Shown here in pieces: positions 7,629 to 16,510 of a stretch of 33,334 bases of DNA. A program made the translations under genes and the position numbers. Source of the DNA: an uncultured Bacteroidota bacterium. Lineage in GTDB: Bacteria; Bacteroidota; Bacteroidia; B-17B0; Aurantibacillaceae. The number at the start of each line of letters is the position of its first letter. The stretch's first letter is position 1. The notes under the pieces were generated by a model. It was given only the letters and a program-made list of their open reading frames with translations. It was not told the origin of the DNA and made no database searches. The stretch covers positions 1-33,334 of the forward strand of contig CAITNS010000004.1 in assembly GCA_903893815.1 (NCBI GenBank). Reading direction: 5' to 3'.

Positions 7629-8723
7629 TTATTTGATGATAGATTTTTTCTTTTGTTCAGATTTATAACAAAGATGAACCATTAAAATAAATATAGCACT
7701 GCAGCCTAAAACAGCAAATAATGATAAACTAGGATTTAAATAATAACTTAATAATGAAACAGCAACTGTAAGCAAACTAAATACATAAATTATTATAACC
7801 GTTTTTACATGTGAAAAACCGCAATCTAATAATCGGTGGTGTAAGTGGTTTCTATCTGCTGCAAAAGGAGATTGCCCCTTTGCTGCTCTTAAAATAAAAA
7901 TTCGTAAAGTATCAGTTAAAGGATAAGATAAGGTGGCAATTACAAAAATTGAATTAGAAATATGCACCCAAAAATCATCCACTCGGGTTACGGGATACTC
8001 TATTAATTTAATACTTAAAACACAAATAAACATGCCTATAATTAATGAGCCACTATCGCCCATAAATATTTTTGCAGGAGAAAAATTAAATATTAAAAAT
8101 CCTAATAATGCTCCCGATAAGGAAAATGATAGTGATGCCAATGTATATTCATTCGCAAAAATAAACCAGATACCAAAAACAGAAGAAGCTATAAAGCCAA
8201 CGCCAGCAGCTAAACCATCAATTCCATCTATTAAATTCATAGCATTTACAACCACTATATAAGTAAACAAGGATAAAAATATACTGCCCCATTGCGGAAT
8301 TTCATTAATACCAAAAATACCATGTAATCCAGTAATTCTAATATCTCCCATTAAAACTAAGATTAATCCAACCAAGATATTTGCGAATAATTTTTTTACC
8401 GGCGATGTGCCAATAATATCATCTTTTACACCAACAAAAAACAAAACCAAACTTGTTGCAACTAATATTTTAAATTCTTTTACTGACTCATAAATTTGAT
8501 CGTATTCATGTAAATCATCGATGTTATACCAAAGTGAAAAAGAAAATAATGTAGCTGCATAAATAATAATACCTCCAATTGTTGGCACCGCTCTTTTGTG
8601 AACCTTCCTGTCTTCTGAAGGTAAATCAATTAATCGTTTTAAAACGGCCACTTTTATGAGAGCCGGCGTTGAATATAATACAACTGCAAATGCAGTGATA
8701 AATACTAAAATCAATATAGCCAT
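7629..8723 (-). CDS. WecA/MraY-family undecaprenyl-phosphate sugar-1-phosphate transferase
   Basis: 364 residues, about ten to eleven membrane helices. Family landmarks are in order: VGVKDDIIG (acidic Mg-binding pair), NAMNLIDGIDGLAAG, FNFSPAKIFMGDSGS and the PFAADRNHLHHRLL histidine motif near the C-terminus. Enzymes of this family move a sugar-1-phosphate, in WecA GlcNAc-1-P, from a UDP-sugar onto undecaprenyl phosphate at the inner membrane, the first step of lipid-linked glycan assembly. The HLHHRL motif and the context favour a WecA/TagO type over MraY. The actual sugar is not shown. It lies between two RemB/Wzi-like barrel genes, 10 bases after one and 2 bases before the other, and downstream of the GDP-fucose genes. 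Confidence 0.88.
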   Translation of the reverse strand: MAILILVFITAFAVVLYSTPALIKVAVLKRLIDLPSEDRKVHKRAVPTIGGIIIYAATLFSFSLWYNIDDLHEYDQIYESVKEFKILVATSLVLFFVGVKDDIIGTSPVKKLFANILVGLILVLMGDIRITGLHGIFGINEIPQWGSIFLSLFTYIVVVNAMNLIDGIDGLAAGVGFIASSVFGIWFIFANEYTLASLSFSLSGALLGFLIFNFSPAKIFMGDSGSLIIGMFICVLSIKLIEYPVTRVDDFWVHISNSIFVIATLSYPLTDTLRIFILRAAKGQSPFAADRNHLHHRLLDCGFSHVKTVIIIYVFSLLTVAVSLLSYYLNPSLSLFAVLGCSAIFILMVHLCYKSEQKKKSIIK

Positions 8724-8733
8724 GTTTTATTAT

Positions 8734-10299
8734 TTAAAAATCGTAATAAGTATTATATAAATTTGACTTTATACTAATTGTGTAAAATGTTGTTTTGTTG
8801 TTTGATTCATTAAATCCTAAAAAATCTTGAAATCTATAATTATAGCCTAAAGATACATTAAAATTATAAGCGGCATTAATGGTATAACCTAATTGAATTT
8901 TTGTAATTGTGTTATTATATAATGAAAACCTGTTTAATGTTAGCCACTGCAAATTTAATTTAGCATTTAAAAAAGCTCGGCGGTATTTATAGTCGCCCAA
9001 AAAAACTAATTCTTTACCATAGCCTGGTGTGTATGCTAAATTTTGGTTGTAATGCGAAAAACTTTGGTTGCTATATGTCCCAAAAGGGCTATTGTAGGAG
9101 CCTTCAGCAACATCATTATATTCTGCTTGCAGCATTAAATTTTTCATAGTAAAAGCATCAAAATATTTAGCTCCTACTTGATATCCAAAACTGTTTCCTG
9201 AAGCATATGTATTGCTAAAATCGTCTCCCATAAATTGACCATAAACCGATATTTTATTTGTGATTTTTACATTTGCTGTTGCGCCAACAACAATATTATT
9301 TTTATTATTTAAACCATAAAATCCTAAGTTGGTGAAAATAACAGGATTAAAATATTGCCATTCTAAATGCTGCCTATTCATACTATCAGCGGCATTCCAA
9401 ACCATCCCTTGAAATAACCCAATATTAATTCGCTTATTAACATTGTAACTTAAATATTGAAAAGACACTGCCTTTTTTTGAAATAAAGGTTCAGTATTTT
9501 TTGGTGTAATAGCTCCGCCAGTTGTTAAATTCATTAAAACAGCATAAATATTAGTGTATTGAAGTTTCCCTTTTAACCACTCAGAGGTAATTCTTATATA
9601 AGGATAATTAAAGGCATTATCACTTAATAAAATGGATCGATACCCATTTCCAATTTTTTGCTTTCCATGCCCAACTTGTATGTTTAATCTATTGATAGGT
9701 TGATAGGAAATAAAGCCCGAAGAAAACGCGTAATCATAACCTGTTGTTTTAAATACTTTATAACGGCCTTGGCCAGGAACAACTTTGGTTTGTTTATTAA
9801 AGTTAGAAATATAATAAGGAAATTGACTTTGGTTTTCGGAAAATAGTGTTTCAAAATAAAAATCCTTTCCAATACTTCCACTTGCTATAAAACCACGGGT
9901 ATTTGTTGAAATACGTTGTGATTTTGTGGTATCATATTCTGCTTTTCCTAATTCAATATTTAATAAAGGATCCACTTTAAATTCATATTTTCCAGTTTTT
10001 GATTTTATATGAATTAAATGATCGAAAAAGAATTTTTGAATAGCAATATCATCCGCAACGTATTTGAATATTTTGTAGGAAGTGTCCGCTATAAATTCAT
10101 ACTTTTTATTGAAAAAAGGAATATAGGGCTGGATGCTTGAATGCGTTTGTTCAGAATCTAATCTGGCTAATTGTTTTTGACTAAGGTTATTAAAAAAATA
10201 ATCGTTTGGTAAATTGTAGAATTGAGATTTTAAAGAGCTAGACAAAAGACATAAGATAAAGGACATAAGAAGTAAAAATCTCTTAGATGAAAATCGCAT
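8734..10299 (-). CDS. Second RemB/Wzi-like outer-membrane beta-barrel protein
   Basis: 521 residues from ATG 10299, which opens a clean signal peptide (MRFSSKRFLLLMSFILCL ... KSQ). In-frame alternatives are ATG 10320 and TTG 10335; the latter would overlap the end of fcl by 7 bases. The mature part is barrel-like and ends TYYDF. It shares the GNGYRSILLSD core and the NPVIF, AEYN and closing NxYYDF-type blocks with the paralogue at 6004-7626, but overall the two have diverged a good deal. It probably acts in surface glycan organisation or gliding-related surface structure, as for RemB/Wzi relatives. It sits between fcl and the WecA-like gene in the same operon. Just inside the start region is a short direct repeat (two gacataaga copies near 10248-10270). 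Confidence 0.78.
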   Translation of the reverse strand: MRFSSKRFLLLMSFILCLLSSSLKSQFYNLPNDYFFNNLSQKQLARLDSEQTHSSIQPYIPFFNKKYEFIADTSYKIFKYVADDIAIQKFFFDHLIHIKSKTGKYEFKVDPLLNIELGKAEYDTTKSQRISTNTRGFIASGSIGKDFYFETLFSENQSQFPYYISNFNKQTKVVPGQGRYKVFKTTGYDYAFSSGFISYQPINRLNIQVGHGKQKIGNGYRSILLSDNAFNYPYIRITSEWLKGKLQYTNIYAVLMNLTTGGAITPKNTEPLFQKKAVSFQYLSYNVNKRINIGLFQGMVWNAADSMNRQHLEWQYFNPVIFTNLGFYGLNNKNNIVVGATANVKITNKISVYGQFMGDDFSNTYASGNSFGYQVGAKYFDAFTMKNLMLQAEYNDVAEGSYNSPFGTYSNQSFSHYNQNLAYTPGYGKELVFLGDYKYRRAFLNAKLNLQWLTLNRFSLYNNTITKIQLGYTINAAYNFNVSLGYNYRFQDFLGFNESNNKTTFYTISIKSNLYNTYYDF

Positions 10300-10328
10300 A
10301 TCTAATACCTCATAACTCATCTCTAATC

Positions 10329-11270
10329 TTACCAAGCTTTAACACCTTCTTTTTTCTTAAAATCATCGTACACTTGTTCAATGCCTTCTGGCAATTCAAT
10401 TTTATGTTTCCAACCTAAAGAATGTAAATAAGATACATCCATTAATTTACGGGGTGTGCCATCTGGTTTAGATAAGTCATGAACAATCTCTCCTTTGTAA
10501 CCAACAATATCTTTAATTAATAAGGCTAAATCCTTAATTGTTAAATCTGTTCCAGAACCTATATTCACAAATTGTTCACCATCATAAGTATTCATTAAAA
10601 ACACACAGGCATCTCCTAAATCATCGGCATGCAAAAATTCACGCATAGGAGTTCCTGTTCCCCACATTTCAACTGATGGTAAATTATTTTCTTTAGCATC
10701 ATGAAACTTTCTGATTAATGCTGGTAACACATGAGAGTTATTTAAATTGTAATTATCATTTGGGCCATACATGTTTGTTGGCATCACCGAAATAAAATTA
10801 CAACCATATTGACGTTTGTAGCTTTCACACATTTTAATGCCTGCTATTTTTGCAATAGCATAAGGTTCGTTAGTTTCTTCTAAAAGACCAGTCAATAAAT
10901 ATTCTTCCTTTAATGGTTGAGGAGCCATTTTTGGGTAAATACATGAACTCCCCAAAAACATTAATTTTTTTACACTGTTTAAATATGAGTTATGAATCAC
11001 ATTATTTTGAATCATTAAATTCTCGTAAATAAAGTCTGCTCTGTAAATATTGTTGGCTTGAATACCTCCAACTTTTGCCGCTGCTAAAAAAACATAGTCC
11101 GGTTTTTCGTTAGCAAAAAAATCACTAACGGCTTGTGAGTTGCGTAAATCTAATTCTTTTGATGTGCGAGTAATGATATTACTATAACCTTTGCTTTGAA
11201 GGTTTCGCATAATAGCAGAGCCAACCATGCCACGGTGACCTGCAATATATATTTTGGAATCATTGTTCAT
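10329..11270 (-). CDS. fcl: GDP-L-fucose synthase
   Basis: 313 residues, close to the family's usual length. N-terminal NADP-binding motif [10 protein letters not shown], then the SDR active-site blocks FLGSSCIYP (Ser) and [10 protein letters not shown] (Tyr-x3-Lys), and a C-terminal substrate part with [14 protein letters not shown]. It epimerises and reduces GDP-4-keto-6-deoxy-D-mannose, the product of Gmd, to GDP-L-fucose in the cytoplasm. It lies in the gmd operon but is separated from gmd by a toxin-antitoxin pair; its start overlaps the end of hepT by 11 bases. Product and role are firm. Use of the fucose in a capsule or O-antigen-type glycan is inferred from the neighbouring WecA-like and Wzi-like genes. 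Confidence 0.95.
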   Translation of the reverse strand: MNNDSKIYIAGHRGMVGSAIMRNLQSKGYSNIITRTSKELDLRNSQAVSDFFANEKPDYVFLAAAKVGGIQANNIYRADFIYENLMIQNNVIHNSYLNSVKKLMFLGSSCIYPKMAPQPLKEEYLLTGLLEETNEPYAIAKIAGIKMCESYKRQYGCNFISVMPTNMYGPNDNYNLNNSHVLPALIRKFHDAKENNLPSVEMWGTGTPMREFLHADDLGDACVFLMNTYDGEQFVNIGSGTDLTIKDLALLIKDIVGYKGEIVHDLSKPDGTPRKLMDVSYLHSLGWKHKIELPEGIEQVYDDFKKKEGVKAW

Positions 11271-11607
11271 TACTGTTTTGTAAAATTTCTGTTATTTGAA
11301 AATGAAGTTCAGGGATATCATCTTGTATTACTTCCCAAACAATATCATAATCAGTGCCTTCATAATCGTGAATTAATCTATTACGAAGGCCCACCATGTT
11401 TATCCACTCAATTTGAGAATGTTTTAATTTAAAATCGGAATCGATTTTTTTTGATGCTTCTCCAACAATTTCTAAAGCTCGTACTACTGCTCTTTTTAAT
11501 ATTTCATCTTTGTAAAACGACTCGATAGTGCAGTTTTTGCAGGCATTAATAATAAAAGAAGATTCTCTTTCAATATGCCTTATTAACTCAATCGATGATT
11601 TGTACAT
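11260..11607 (-). CDS. hepT: HepT-family (DUF86) toxin, putative ribonuclease
   Basis: 115 residues, all helical in appearance, the size of HEPN toxins. It carries the HEPN catalytic motif R-x4-H-x-Y as Arg75 ... His80, Tyr82 (RNRLIHDY) after a conserved helix ([15 protein letters not shown]). Family members cleave RNA and are silenced by the partner MntA nucleotidyltransferase, which adds AMP to the motif tyrosine. That tyrosine is present. The start overlaps the end of mntA by 20 bases, and the end overlaps fcl by 11 bases. The motif is intact, so the toxin is probably functional; activity is inferred from family knowledge. Its place between gmd and fcl is unusual. Confidence 0.88.
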   Translation of the reverse strand: MYKSSIELIRHIERESSFIINACKNCTIESFYKDEILKRAVVRALEIVGEASKKIDSDFKLKHSQIEWINMVGLRNRLIHDYEGTDYDIVWEVIQDDIPELHFQITEILQNSNEQ

Positions 11608-11893
11608 ATTTAATATCTTTTAAAATTGAGCTGTAAATAAATGGCGTAAGGGACTCTTTTGTTACCATGTCGAAATTTTCTCCGAAATGCTCTTCTAAAT
11701 AAATCGCAATCTTCATGAAATTTTTAAAATTTTTATATCCTTCTTCAAACTCAATTAAAAAATCTAAATCACTATTTTCGTTTTGGGTTCCTCTAGCAAC
11801 TGAGCCGAATAAACCAATACGAGCCAAGTGAAAGTTCTTTAGAACTTGCTTGTCTGTATTTAATGTGTTTATAATTATATCTGCAGTTACCAT
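11588..11893 (-). CDS. mntA: MntA-family minimal nucleotidyltransferase antitoxin
   Basis: 101 residues. The nucleotidyltransferase motif GS-x10-D-x-D is exact: Gly30-Ser31 and Asp42, Asp44 (GSVARGTQNENSDLDFLI). A third acidic residue is probably Asp75 (ENFDMVT). MntA proteins use ATP to AMPylate the HepT tyrosine and so neutralise it. The gene starts 7 bases after gmd and overlaps hepT by 20 bases, giving antitoxin-first order as in known MntA/HepT pairs. There is no room for a promoter between gmd and mntA other than within gmd itself. That suggests expression tied to the fucose genes. Function is by family motif, not shown here. Confidence 0.87.
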   Translation of the reverse strand: MVTADIIINTLNTDKQVLKNFHLARIGLFGSVARGTQNENSDLDFLIEFEEGYKNFKNFMKIAIYLEEHFGENFDMVTKESLTPFIYSSILKDIKYVQIID

Positions 11894-11900
11894 ATAATTT

Positions 11901-12989
11901 TTACTCTTTATAATTTAATACTTTATGCCCGCCGTCTAATAAATATTTATCGCGTTTAAATATTTCTACATCAGAGGCTACCATTTCTTTGCAAAGCTCA
12001 GCAACAGTGTAAGTTGGAGTCCAACCCATATTTGTTTTTGCTTTAGTGGCATCACCTACTAATAATTCAACCTCAGCAGGACGATAATATTTTGGATCAA
12101 TTTCCACTAATACTTTCCCTGTAGAAATATCAATTCCCTTTTCATCTTCTGCTTTACCTTCCCACTTTAAAGTGATTCCCACTTCGGCAAAAGACATATT
12201 TATAAATTCGCGAACTGTAATTTTAATACCTGTTGCTAAAACATAATCTTCTGCAACATCTTGTTGCAACATACGCCACATACCTTCTACATAATCTTTT
12301 GCATGCCCCCAATCTCTTTCGGAGTCAATATTTCCCATAAATAGCTTGTCTTGTAATCCCAAACTAATTTTAGCAGCGGCGCGAGTAATTTTGCGTGTTA
12401 CAAAAGTTTCGCCACGTAAAGGACTTTCATGATTAAATAAAATCCCATTACAAGCAAACATGCCGTATGCTTCGCGATAATTTTTAGTAATCCAAAAAGC
12501 ATATAATTTAGCTACACCATAAGGGCTGCGAGGATAAAATGGAGTTGTTTCGCGCTGAGGAACTTCTTGAACCAAACCATATAATTCAGAAGTAGATGCT
12601 TGATAAAAACGAGTTTTCTTTTCTAATCCCAAAATACGAATGGCTTCTAAAATTCTTAAAGTCCCAATACCATCGGCATTAGCTGTATATTCTGGTGTAT
12701 CAAAACTCACTTTTACGTGGCTCATCGCTGCTAAATTGTAAATCTCATCTGGTTGCACTTCCTGTACAATTCTAATCAAATTAGTACTGTCGGTTAAATC
12801 GCCATGATGCAATTTAAAGTTGACATGCTTTTCATGTTGATCTTGATATAAATGATCAATTCTATCTGTATTAAATAATGAACTTCTGCGTTTTACTCCG
12901 TGTACCGTGTACCCTTTGCTTAATAGTAATTCCGACAGATATGCTCCGTCTTGACCCGTTACTCCTGTAATTAATGCTACTTTACCCAT
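11901..12989 (-). CDS. gmd: GDP-mannose 4,6-dehydratase
   Basis: 362 residues, normal family length. N-terminal Rossmann motif [16 protein letters not shown]; active-site blocks QASTSELYG and [11 protein letters not shown] (Tyr-x3-Lys); [15 protein letters not shown] is characteristic of Gmd. It converts GDP-D-mannose to GDP-4-keto-6-deoxymannose with NADP as internal cofactor, the first step to GDP-L-fucose and related sugars, in the cytoplasm. It is the first gene of the eight-gene minus-strand operon running to 5648, which includes fcl. The 121-base gap to the divergent DUF3098 gene holds the promoter region. No strong -33/-7 pair was found on the gmd side; taatattg around 13003-13010 is one mismatch off the -7 pattern. 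Confidence 0.96.
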   Translation of the reverse strand: MGKVALITGVTGQDGAYLSELLLSKGYTVHGVKRRSSLFNTDRIDHLYQDQHEKHVNFKLHHGDLTDSTNLIRIVQEVQPDEIYNLAAMSHVKVSFDTPEYTANADGIGTLRILEAIRILGLEKKTRFYQASTSELYGLVQEVPQRETTPFYPRSPYGVAKLYAFWITKNYREAYGMFACNGILFNHESPLRGETFVTRKITRAAAKISLGLQDKLFMGNIDSERDWGHAKDYVEGMWRMLQQDVAEDYVLATGIKITVREFINMSFAEVGITLKWEGKAEDEKGIDISTGKVLVEIDPKYYRPAEVELLVGDATKAKTNMGWTPTYTVAELCKEMVASDVEIFKRDKYLLDGGHKVLNYKE

Positions 12990-13061
12990 ATTATATGTTA
13001 TAGAATAGCAATATTACGAAAAATTAACGAAAAAATGATACGATTTTTAGAGGATTAAGCC

Positions 13062-13091
13062 TTTGTTAAACGAAGTTTTTTAATAGCTTTG
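13062..13091 (+). promoter_or_regulatory. Bacteroidota-type promoter of the DUF3098-uppP unit
   Basis: TTTG at 13062-13065 and TAGCTTTG (matches TAnnTTTG) at 13084-13091, separated by 18 bases. This is the expected layout for the main sigma factor of the phylum. The ATG of the first gene follows 19 bases after the -7 element. Confidence 0.6.
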
Positions 13092-13110
13092 CTAATCTAA
13101 AAAAACAATA

Positions 13111-13344
13111 ATGAAAACTACATTTGGCAAACAAAACTATCAAATTTTAATTTGGGGAGTTGTATTAATTATTCTTGGATATTTATTAATGATTGGTGGT
13201 GGAAGTGAAGATCCAAATGTATTTAATCCAGCTATTTTTGATACACAACGTATTACCATTGCTCCCATGGTTTGTTTGTTAGGTTTTGTAACGATTATTG
13301 TTGCCATTATGTGGCGTCCAAAAACTAAAAACGAAGAGGCATAA
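13111..13344 (+). CDS. DUF3098 small membrane protein
   Basis: 77 residues with two membrane helices (about residues 11-29 and 49-66), the loop GGSEDPNVFNPAIFD and the block RITIAPMVCLLGF, all typical of DUF3098. The family is largely confined to Bacteroidota and is commonly found beside uppP and ftsX, though its role is unknown. Here it opens a short operon: 9 bases to the next small membrane gene, then uppP. The promoter at 13062-13091 fits it well. An envelope-related function is inferred only from the neighbourhood. Confidence 0.85.
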   Translation: MKTTFGKQNYQILIWGVVLIILGYLLMIGGGSEDPNVFNPAIFDTQRITIAPMVCLLGFVTIIVAIMWRPKTKNEEA

Positions 13345-13353
13345 TTAATTACT

Positions 13354-13539
13354 ATGTCGCTTGTTTTAAAAAAAACTATCGGGTTTGTTGTAATACTATT
13401 TATAATAGGAATTGCTATCGATTACTCTAGTGTGAAAGTGTTTACTCCTAAATATTTTATCGCAAAAACATTTGGTTGCATAATAGCTGGGGTGATTTAT
13501 TTTTTTGTAATGACGTACTTTTCTAAAAAAGCTAAATGA
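13354..13539 (+). CDS. Small two-helix membrane protein, unknown family
   Basis: 61 residues, predicted two membrane helices (about residues 7-24 and 35-55) and a basic end (SKKAK). I do not recognise a family. The case for a real gene rests on context: it lies 9 bases after the DUF3098 gene, its TGA (13537-13539) overlaps the uppP ATG in an ATGA junction, and codon use matches its neighbours. The junction suggests translational coupling with uppP. It may be a partner of UppP or of the DUF3098 protein. Confidence 0.65.
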   Translation: MSLVLKKTIGFVVILFIIGIAIDYSSVKVFTPKYFIAKTFGCIIAGVIYFFVMTYFSKKAK

Positions 13540-14330
13540 CGTATTTTGAAGCATTAATTATTGCCATTATTGAAGGATTAACTGAGTTTTTGCCAGTTTC
13601 CTCAACTGGTCACATGATGATTGCCACTGCCGTATTAGGAATTAAAGCAACTCCTTTTGTAAAATTATTTACTATTGCTATTCAATTAGGTGCTATTTTA
13701 TCGGTAGTAGTTTTGTACTTTAAACGATTCTTCAGATCCTTTGATTTTTACACCAAATTAGTGGTAGCCTTTATTCCTGCAGCAATTTTTGGGGTATTGT
13801 TGGGCGATTATATTGATGCTGCTCTCGAAAATTTAATGGGAGTTGCTGTTGCGTTATTTATTGGAGGAATTATATTATTGTTTGTAGATAAATGGTTTAA
13901 AAACAACAATCAAGATGCAGAAAAAGATATCACTTATCCTAAAGCTTTAAAAATTGGATTACTTCAATGCTTAGCTATGTGGCCTGGCATGAGCCGAAGT
14001 GCTTGTACGATTATTGGAGGGATGACCCAAGGTTTAACACGCAAAAACGCCGCTGAATTTTCGTTTTTTTTAGCGGTACCTACTATGTTTGCCGCTACGG
14101 CAAAAAAATTGTTGGATTTTTACAAAGATGGCATTACTCTTAACGGACAAGAAATTAATATTTTGATTTTTGGAAACGTGATTGCTTTTGTTGTAGCGTT
14201 GTTAGCAATCAAATCCTTTATTGGATTTTTAAATAAATATGGCTTTAAAGGCTTTGGTTGGTATAGAATTATTGTAGGAGGAATATTGATTGTTTTATTC
14301 CTGTTAAAAGTTCCTATTGAGATTATTTAG
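13536..14330 (+). CDS. uppP: Undecaprenyl-diphosphatase
   Basis: 264 residues, usual length, polytopic membrane protein. Both active-site blocks are present: [15 protein letters not shown] (residues about 13-27) and the Arg-containing [14 protein letters not shown]. UppP removes the terminal phosphate from undecaprenyl diphosphate to renew the lipid carrier used for peptidoglycan and surface glycans. It is also linked to bacitracin resistance. It is the third gene of the DUF3098 operon, starting inside the stop of the gene before. Its TAG stop is followed two bases later by a REP-like hairpin. The carrier lipid it regenerates would be used by the WecA-like enzyme encoded at 7629-8723. Confidence 0.96.
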   Translation: MTYFEALIIAIIEGLTEFLPVSSTGHMMIATAVLGIKATPFVKLFTIAIQLGAILSVVVLYFKRFFRSFDFYTKLVVAFIPAAIFGVLLGDYIDAALENLMGVAVALFIGGIILLFVDKWFKNNNQDAEKDITYPKALKIGLLQCLAMWPGMSRSACTIIGGMTQGLTRKNAAEFSFFLAVPTMFAATAKKLLDFYKDGITLNGQEINILIFGNVIAFVVALLAIKSFIGFLNKYGFKGFGWYRIIVGGILIVLFLLKVPIEII

Positions 14331-14332
14331 AT

Positions 14333-14356
14333 GTGGCTTCGACTCCGCTCAGCCAC
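14333..14356. repeat. REP-like hairpin repeat, copy 1
   Basis: Arms gtggct (14333-14338) and agccac (14351-14356) enclose tcgactccgctc. The gene-flanking side is atgtggctt, directly after the uppP stop. A diverged copy lies at the clpX stop. The core cttcg-act-ccgctcag type is found scattered in many Bacteroidota genomes. It may act as a terminator or transcript-end stabiliser between two convergent genes. Confidence 0.6.
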
Positions 14357-14390
14357 CAATATTACTTTTGGGAATGAGGTTGTTGAAGTG

Positions 14391-15098
14391 TTAATACGGA
14401 ATAATAGCAATTCCAAGAGAAAAAGGATTGATGCCCTTTGGTCCTTTACTTGTAAATACTTCGCTAAAATAATAGCTCGCTGTTAAACACACTTGTTCCA
14501 CACCAATTCTAAATACTACTCCATAACGCCAAGGATTCACGTTTTTAATATTATATAAACGTATGCGTCCATCGGCATCATCGCTCTTTTTAAAATTAGA
14601 AACGACATAGCCAATTTTGGCGCCGAGCATCATTTTGAATATAGTTGTTGTTTTTGTTCTAAACCTTAATTCTAATGGTATTTCAAAACTTCTTTCATTA
14701 TATCGATTAGCAATATATGGGATAGTTTTAGGTTCAATCAATGTTGCTACATTTTGATTTGAACTATCCAATTGATAAACGAAATTAGCATTAGAACTAA
14801 AATTGTGGCTGTAAAATCCTAAGCCATATCCAAAACTAAAATTGGAATTTTTAATAGGTTTATCAAACAAGGTATAAAAGCCGAAGCCTAAACATTTCCA
14901 ATCTGTTTTAATGTTTGAAGGCGCGCCTAACCAATTAGTGTAATTAGCTTCAAAAATCAATCGGTCTTTAGGATCAGCCTTATAATTTTTAAGATCAAAT
15001 TCGGAAATTATTTTTTTGTTTTTAGTAGTGTCTTTTTGTGCTTTGGTTGTGAAAGCAAAACTCAAAAACAATAAACAGTATACGACGATTTTTTTCAT
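14391..15098 (-). CDS. Outer-membrane beta-barrel protein, uncharacterised
   Basis: 235 residues with a signal peptide (MKKIVVYCLLFLSFAFTTKAQ) and a C-terminal part of alternating strands (SNFSFGYGLGFYS, FEIPLELRFRTKT, YGVVFRIGVEQV, FSLGIAII) ending in Pro-Tyr. This fits the small outer-membrane barrel group often named PorT-like, but I cannot place it in PorT itself. It is a single gene, convergent to uppP and divergent from clpX. A -7 element in minus orientation lies at 15107-15114. Substrate and role unknown. Confidence 0.7.
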   Translation of the reverse strand: MKKIVVYCLLFLSFAFTTKAQKDTTKNKKIISEFDLKNYKADPKDRLIFEANYTNWLGAPSNIKTDWKCLGFGFYTLFDKPIKNSNFSFGYGLGFYSHNFSSNANFVYQLDSSNQNVATLIEPKTIPYIANRYNERSFEIPLELRFRTKTTTIFKMMLGAKIGYVVSNFKKSDDADGRIRLYNIKNVNPWRYGVVFRIGVEQVCLTASYYFSEVFTSKGPKGINPFSLGIAIIPY

Positions 15099-15106
15099 TG
15101 GGTTAT

Positions 15107-15114
15107 CAAAAATA
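15107..15114 (-). promoter_or_regulatory. -7 element of the outer-membrane barrel gene
   Basis: On the minus strand this reads TATTTTTG, a match to TAnnTTTG, 8 bases before the ATG. No good -33 TTTG is visible, so the call is tentative. Confidence 0.35.
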
Positions 15115-15198
15115 AAGCTTTTTAAGGGATAAAAAAATTCAGTTTCTATCTAATTATAAAATAGTGCCTGATGCTGAAATTGCTACGTTTTATAGTTT

Positions 15199-15226
15199 TT
15201 TGATTGATGCTTTTATTGTACTTTTG
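15199..15226 (+). promoter_or_regulatory. Probable clpX promoter
   Basis: TTTG at 15199-15202 and TACTTTTG at 15219-15226, 16 bases apart, slightly short of the usual spacing. The -7 element ends 17 bases before the clpX ATG. Confidence 0.45.
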
Positions 15227-15243
15227 CATGATAATATATTAAA

Positions 15244-16485
15244 ATGGCAAAAGCAGGTCCAATTTTATGTTCGTTTTGCGGACGAGACAAAAAAGAAGTA
15301 AAAGTTTTAATTGCAGGTGTAACAGGTCATATTTGTGATGTCTGTATTTCGCAAGCATTTAAAATTGTGAGTGAAGAAGCTGGCTCTCAAGGCAATCAAC
15401 AAGTACAACATGCTTTAAGCGTATTGAAACCTCATGCTATTAAAAAACATTTAGATGAATACATTATTGGACAAGACGAGGCTAAAAAAATATTAAGTGT
15501 AGCGGTTTACAATCACTTTAAGCGTGTAGCGCATGTAGCTGATGCCAAAGAAGAAATTGAAATCGATAAATCAAACGTAATTTTAGTGGGTGAAACTGGA
15601 ACAGGTAAAACCTTAATGGCTCGTACCATTGCTAAATTATTAAATGTACCATTTTGTATTGCTGATGCTACTGTGTTAACAGAAGCTGGTTATGTGGGCG
15701 AAGATGTTGAAAATGTATTAACTCGTTTATTGCAAGCTGCTGATTATGATGTGCCAAGTGCAGAACGCGGTATTGTGTTTATTGATGAAATTGATAAAAT
15801 TGCCCGCAAAAGCGACAATCCTTCTATTACACGCGATGTAAGCGGTGAAGGTGTGCAACAAGCCATGTTAAAATTATTAGAAGGCTCGGTAGTGAATGTA
15901 CCGCCACAAGGTGGACGTAAACATCCCGATGCTAAAATGATACAAGTAAACACCAAAAATATCTTATTTATTTGTGGTGGTGCATTTGATGGTATTGATA
16001 AAAAAATTGCACAACGTTTAAACACACAAGCAGTTGGTTATTCGGCATCGGTAGCTAAAGACGAAATTGATAAAGCTAATTTATTACAATACGTATCTCC
16101 ACAAGATTTAAAATCTTTTGGCTTAATACCAGAATTAATAGGGCGTTTGCCTGTTCTAACTTACTTAAAGCCTTTGGACAGAGAAACGCTTCGCTCCATA
16201 TTAACAGAGCCTAAAAACGCCTTAATTAAGCAATACAAACACTTGTTTAAAATGGAAGGCATTAAATTAGAATTTGAAGAAGAGGTTTTAAACTTAATAG
16301 TTGATAAAGCTTTGGAATTTAAATTAGGTGCTCGTGGCTTACGTGGTATTTGCGAATCGATTATGGTTGACTTTATGTTTGACGCACCAAGCGACGAGAA
16401 AGCTCCTAAAAATTTAACGATTACCTTAGACTACGCTTTAGAGAAATTAAAAAGTGCGAGGTTGACACAATTGCATGTGGCTTAG
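15244..16485 (+). CDS. clpX: ATP-dependent Clp protease ATP-binding subunit ClpX
   Basis: 413 residues, normal length. N-terminal zinc-binding domain with Cys9, Cys12, Cys31, Cys34; Walker A GETGTGKT; pore loop GYVGEDV; Walker [24 protein letters not shown]; sensor-2 region LGARGLRGI. ClpX is the AAA+ hexamer that recognises tagged proteins, unfolds them and feeds them to ClpP. clpP is not in the window, so clpX is a single gene here, with its own promoter. The final residues HVA and the TAG stop fall inside a segment resembling the edge of the REP-like repeat after uppP. The extreme C-terminus may therefore have been altered by that repeat. A bidirectional terminator follows. Confidence 0.97.
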   Translation: MAKAGPILCSFCGRDKKEVKVLIAGVTGHICDVCISQAFKIVSEEAGSQGNQQVQHALSVLKPHAIKKHLDEYIIGQDEAKKILSVAVYNHFKRVAHVADAKEEIEIDKSNVILVGETGTGKTLMARTIAKLLNVPFCIADATVLTEAGYVGEDVENVLTRLLQAADYDVPSAERGIVFIDEIDKIARKSDNPSITRDVSGEGVQQAMLKLLEGSVVNVPPQGGRKHPDAKMIQVNTKNILFICGGAFDGIDKKIAQRLNTQAVGYSASVAKDEIDKANLLQYVSPQDLKSFGLIPELIGRLPVLTYLKPLDRETLRSILTEPKNALIKQYKHLFKMEGIKLEFEEEVLNLIVDKALEFKLGARGLRGICESIMVDFMFDAPSDEKAPKNLTITLDYALEKLKSARLTQLHVA

Positions 16486-16507
16486 GTTTGACTTCGCTCA
16501 GCTACCC
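16477..16507. repeat. REP-like repeat, copy 2, overlapping the clpX stop
   Basis: Diverged copy of the repeat after uppP: gtggctt edge at 16477-16483, then the core gacttcgctcagct and closing acc. The edge supplies the last clpX codons and stop. Arms pair less well than in copy 1. Confidence 0.5.
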
Positions 16508-16510
16508 TTG

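Noticed and set aside
7933-8262. 109-codon open frame antisense to the WecA-like gene
   Set aside because: It mirrors conserved membrane segments of the real gene; no start context and no family resemblance.
15744-16025. 93-codon open frame antisense to clpX
   Set aside because: Overlaps the most conserved AAA+ part of clpX; product has no recognisable features.
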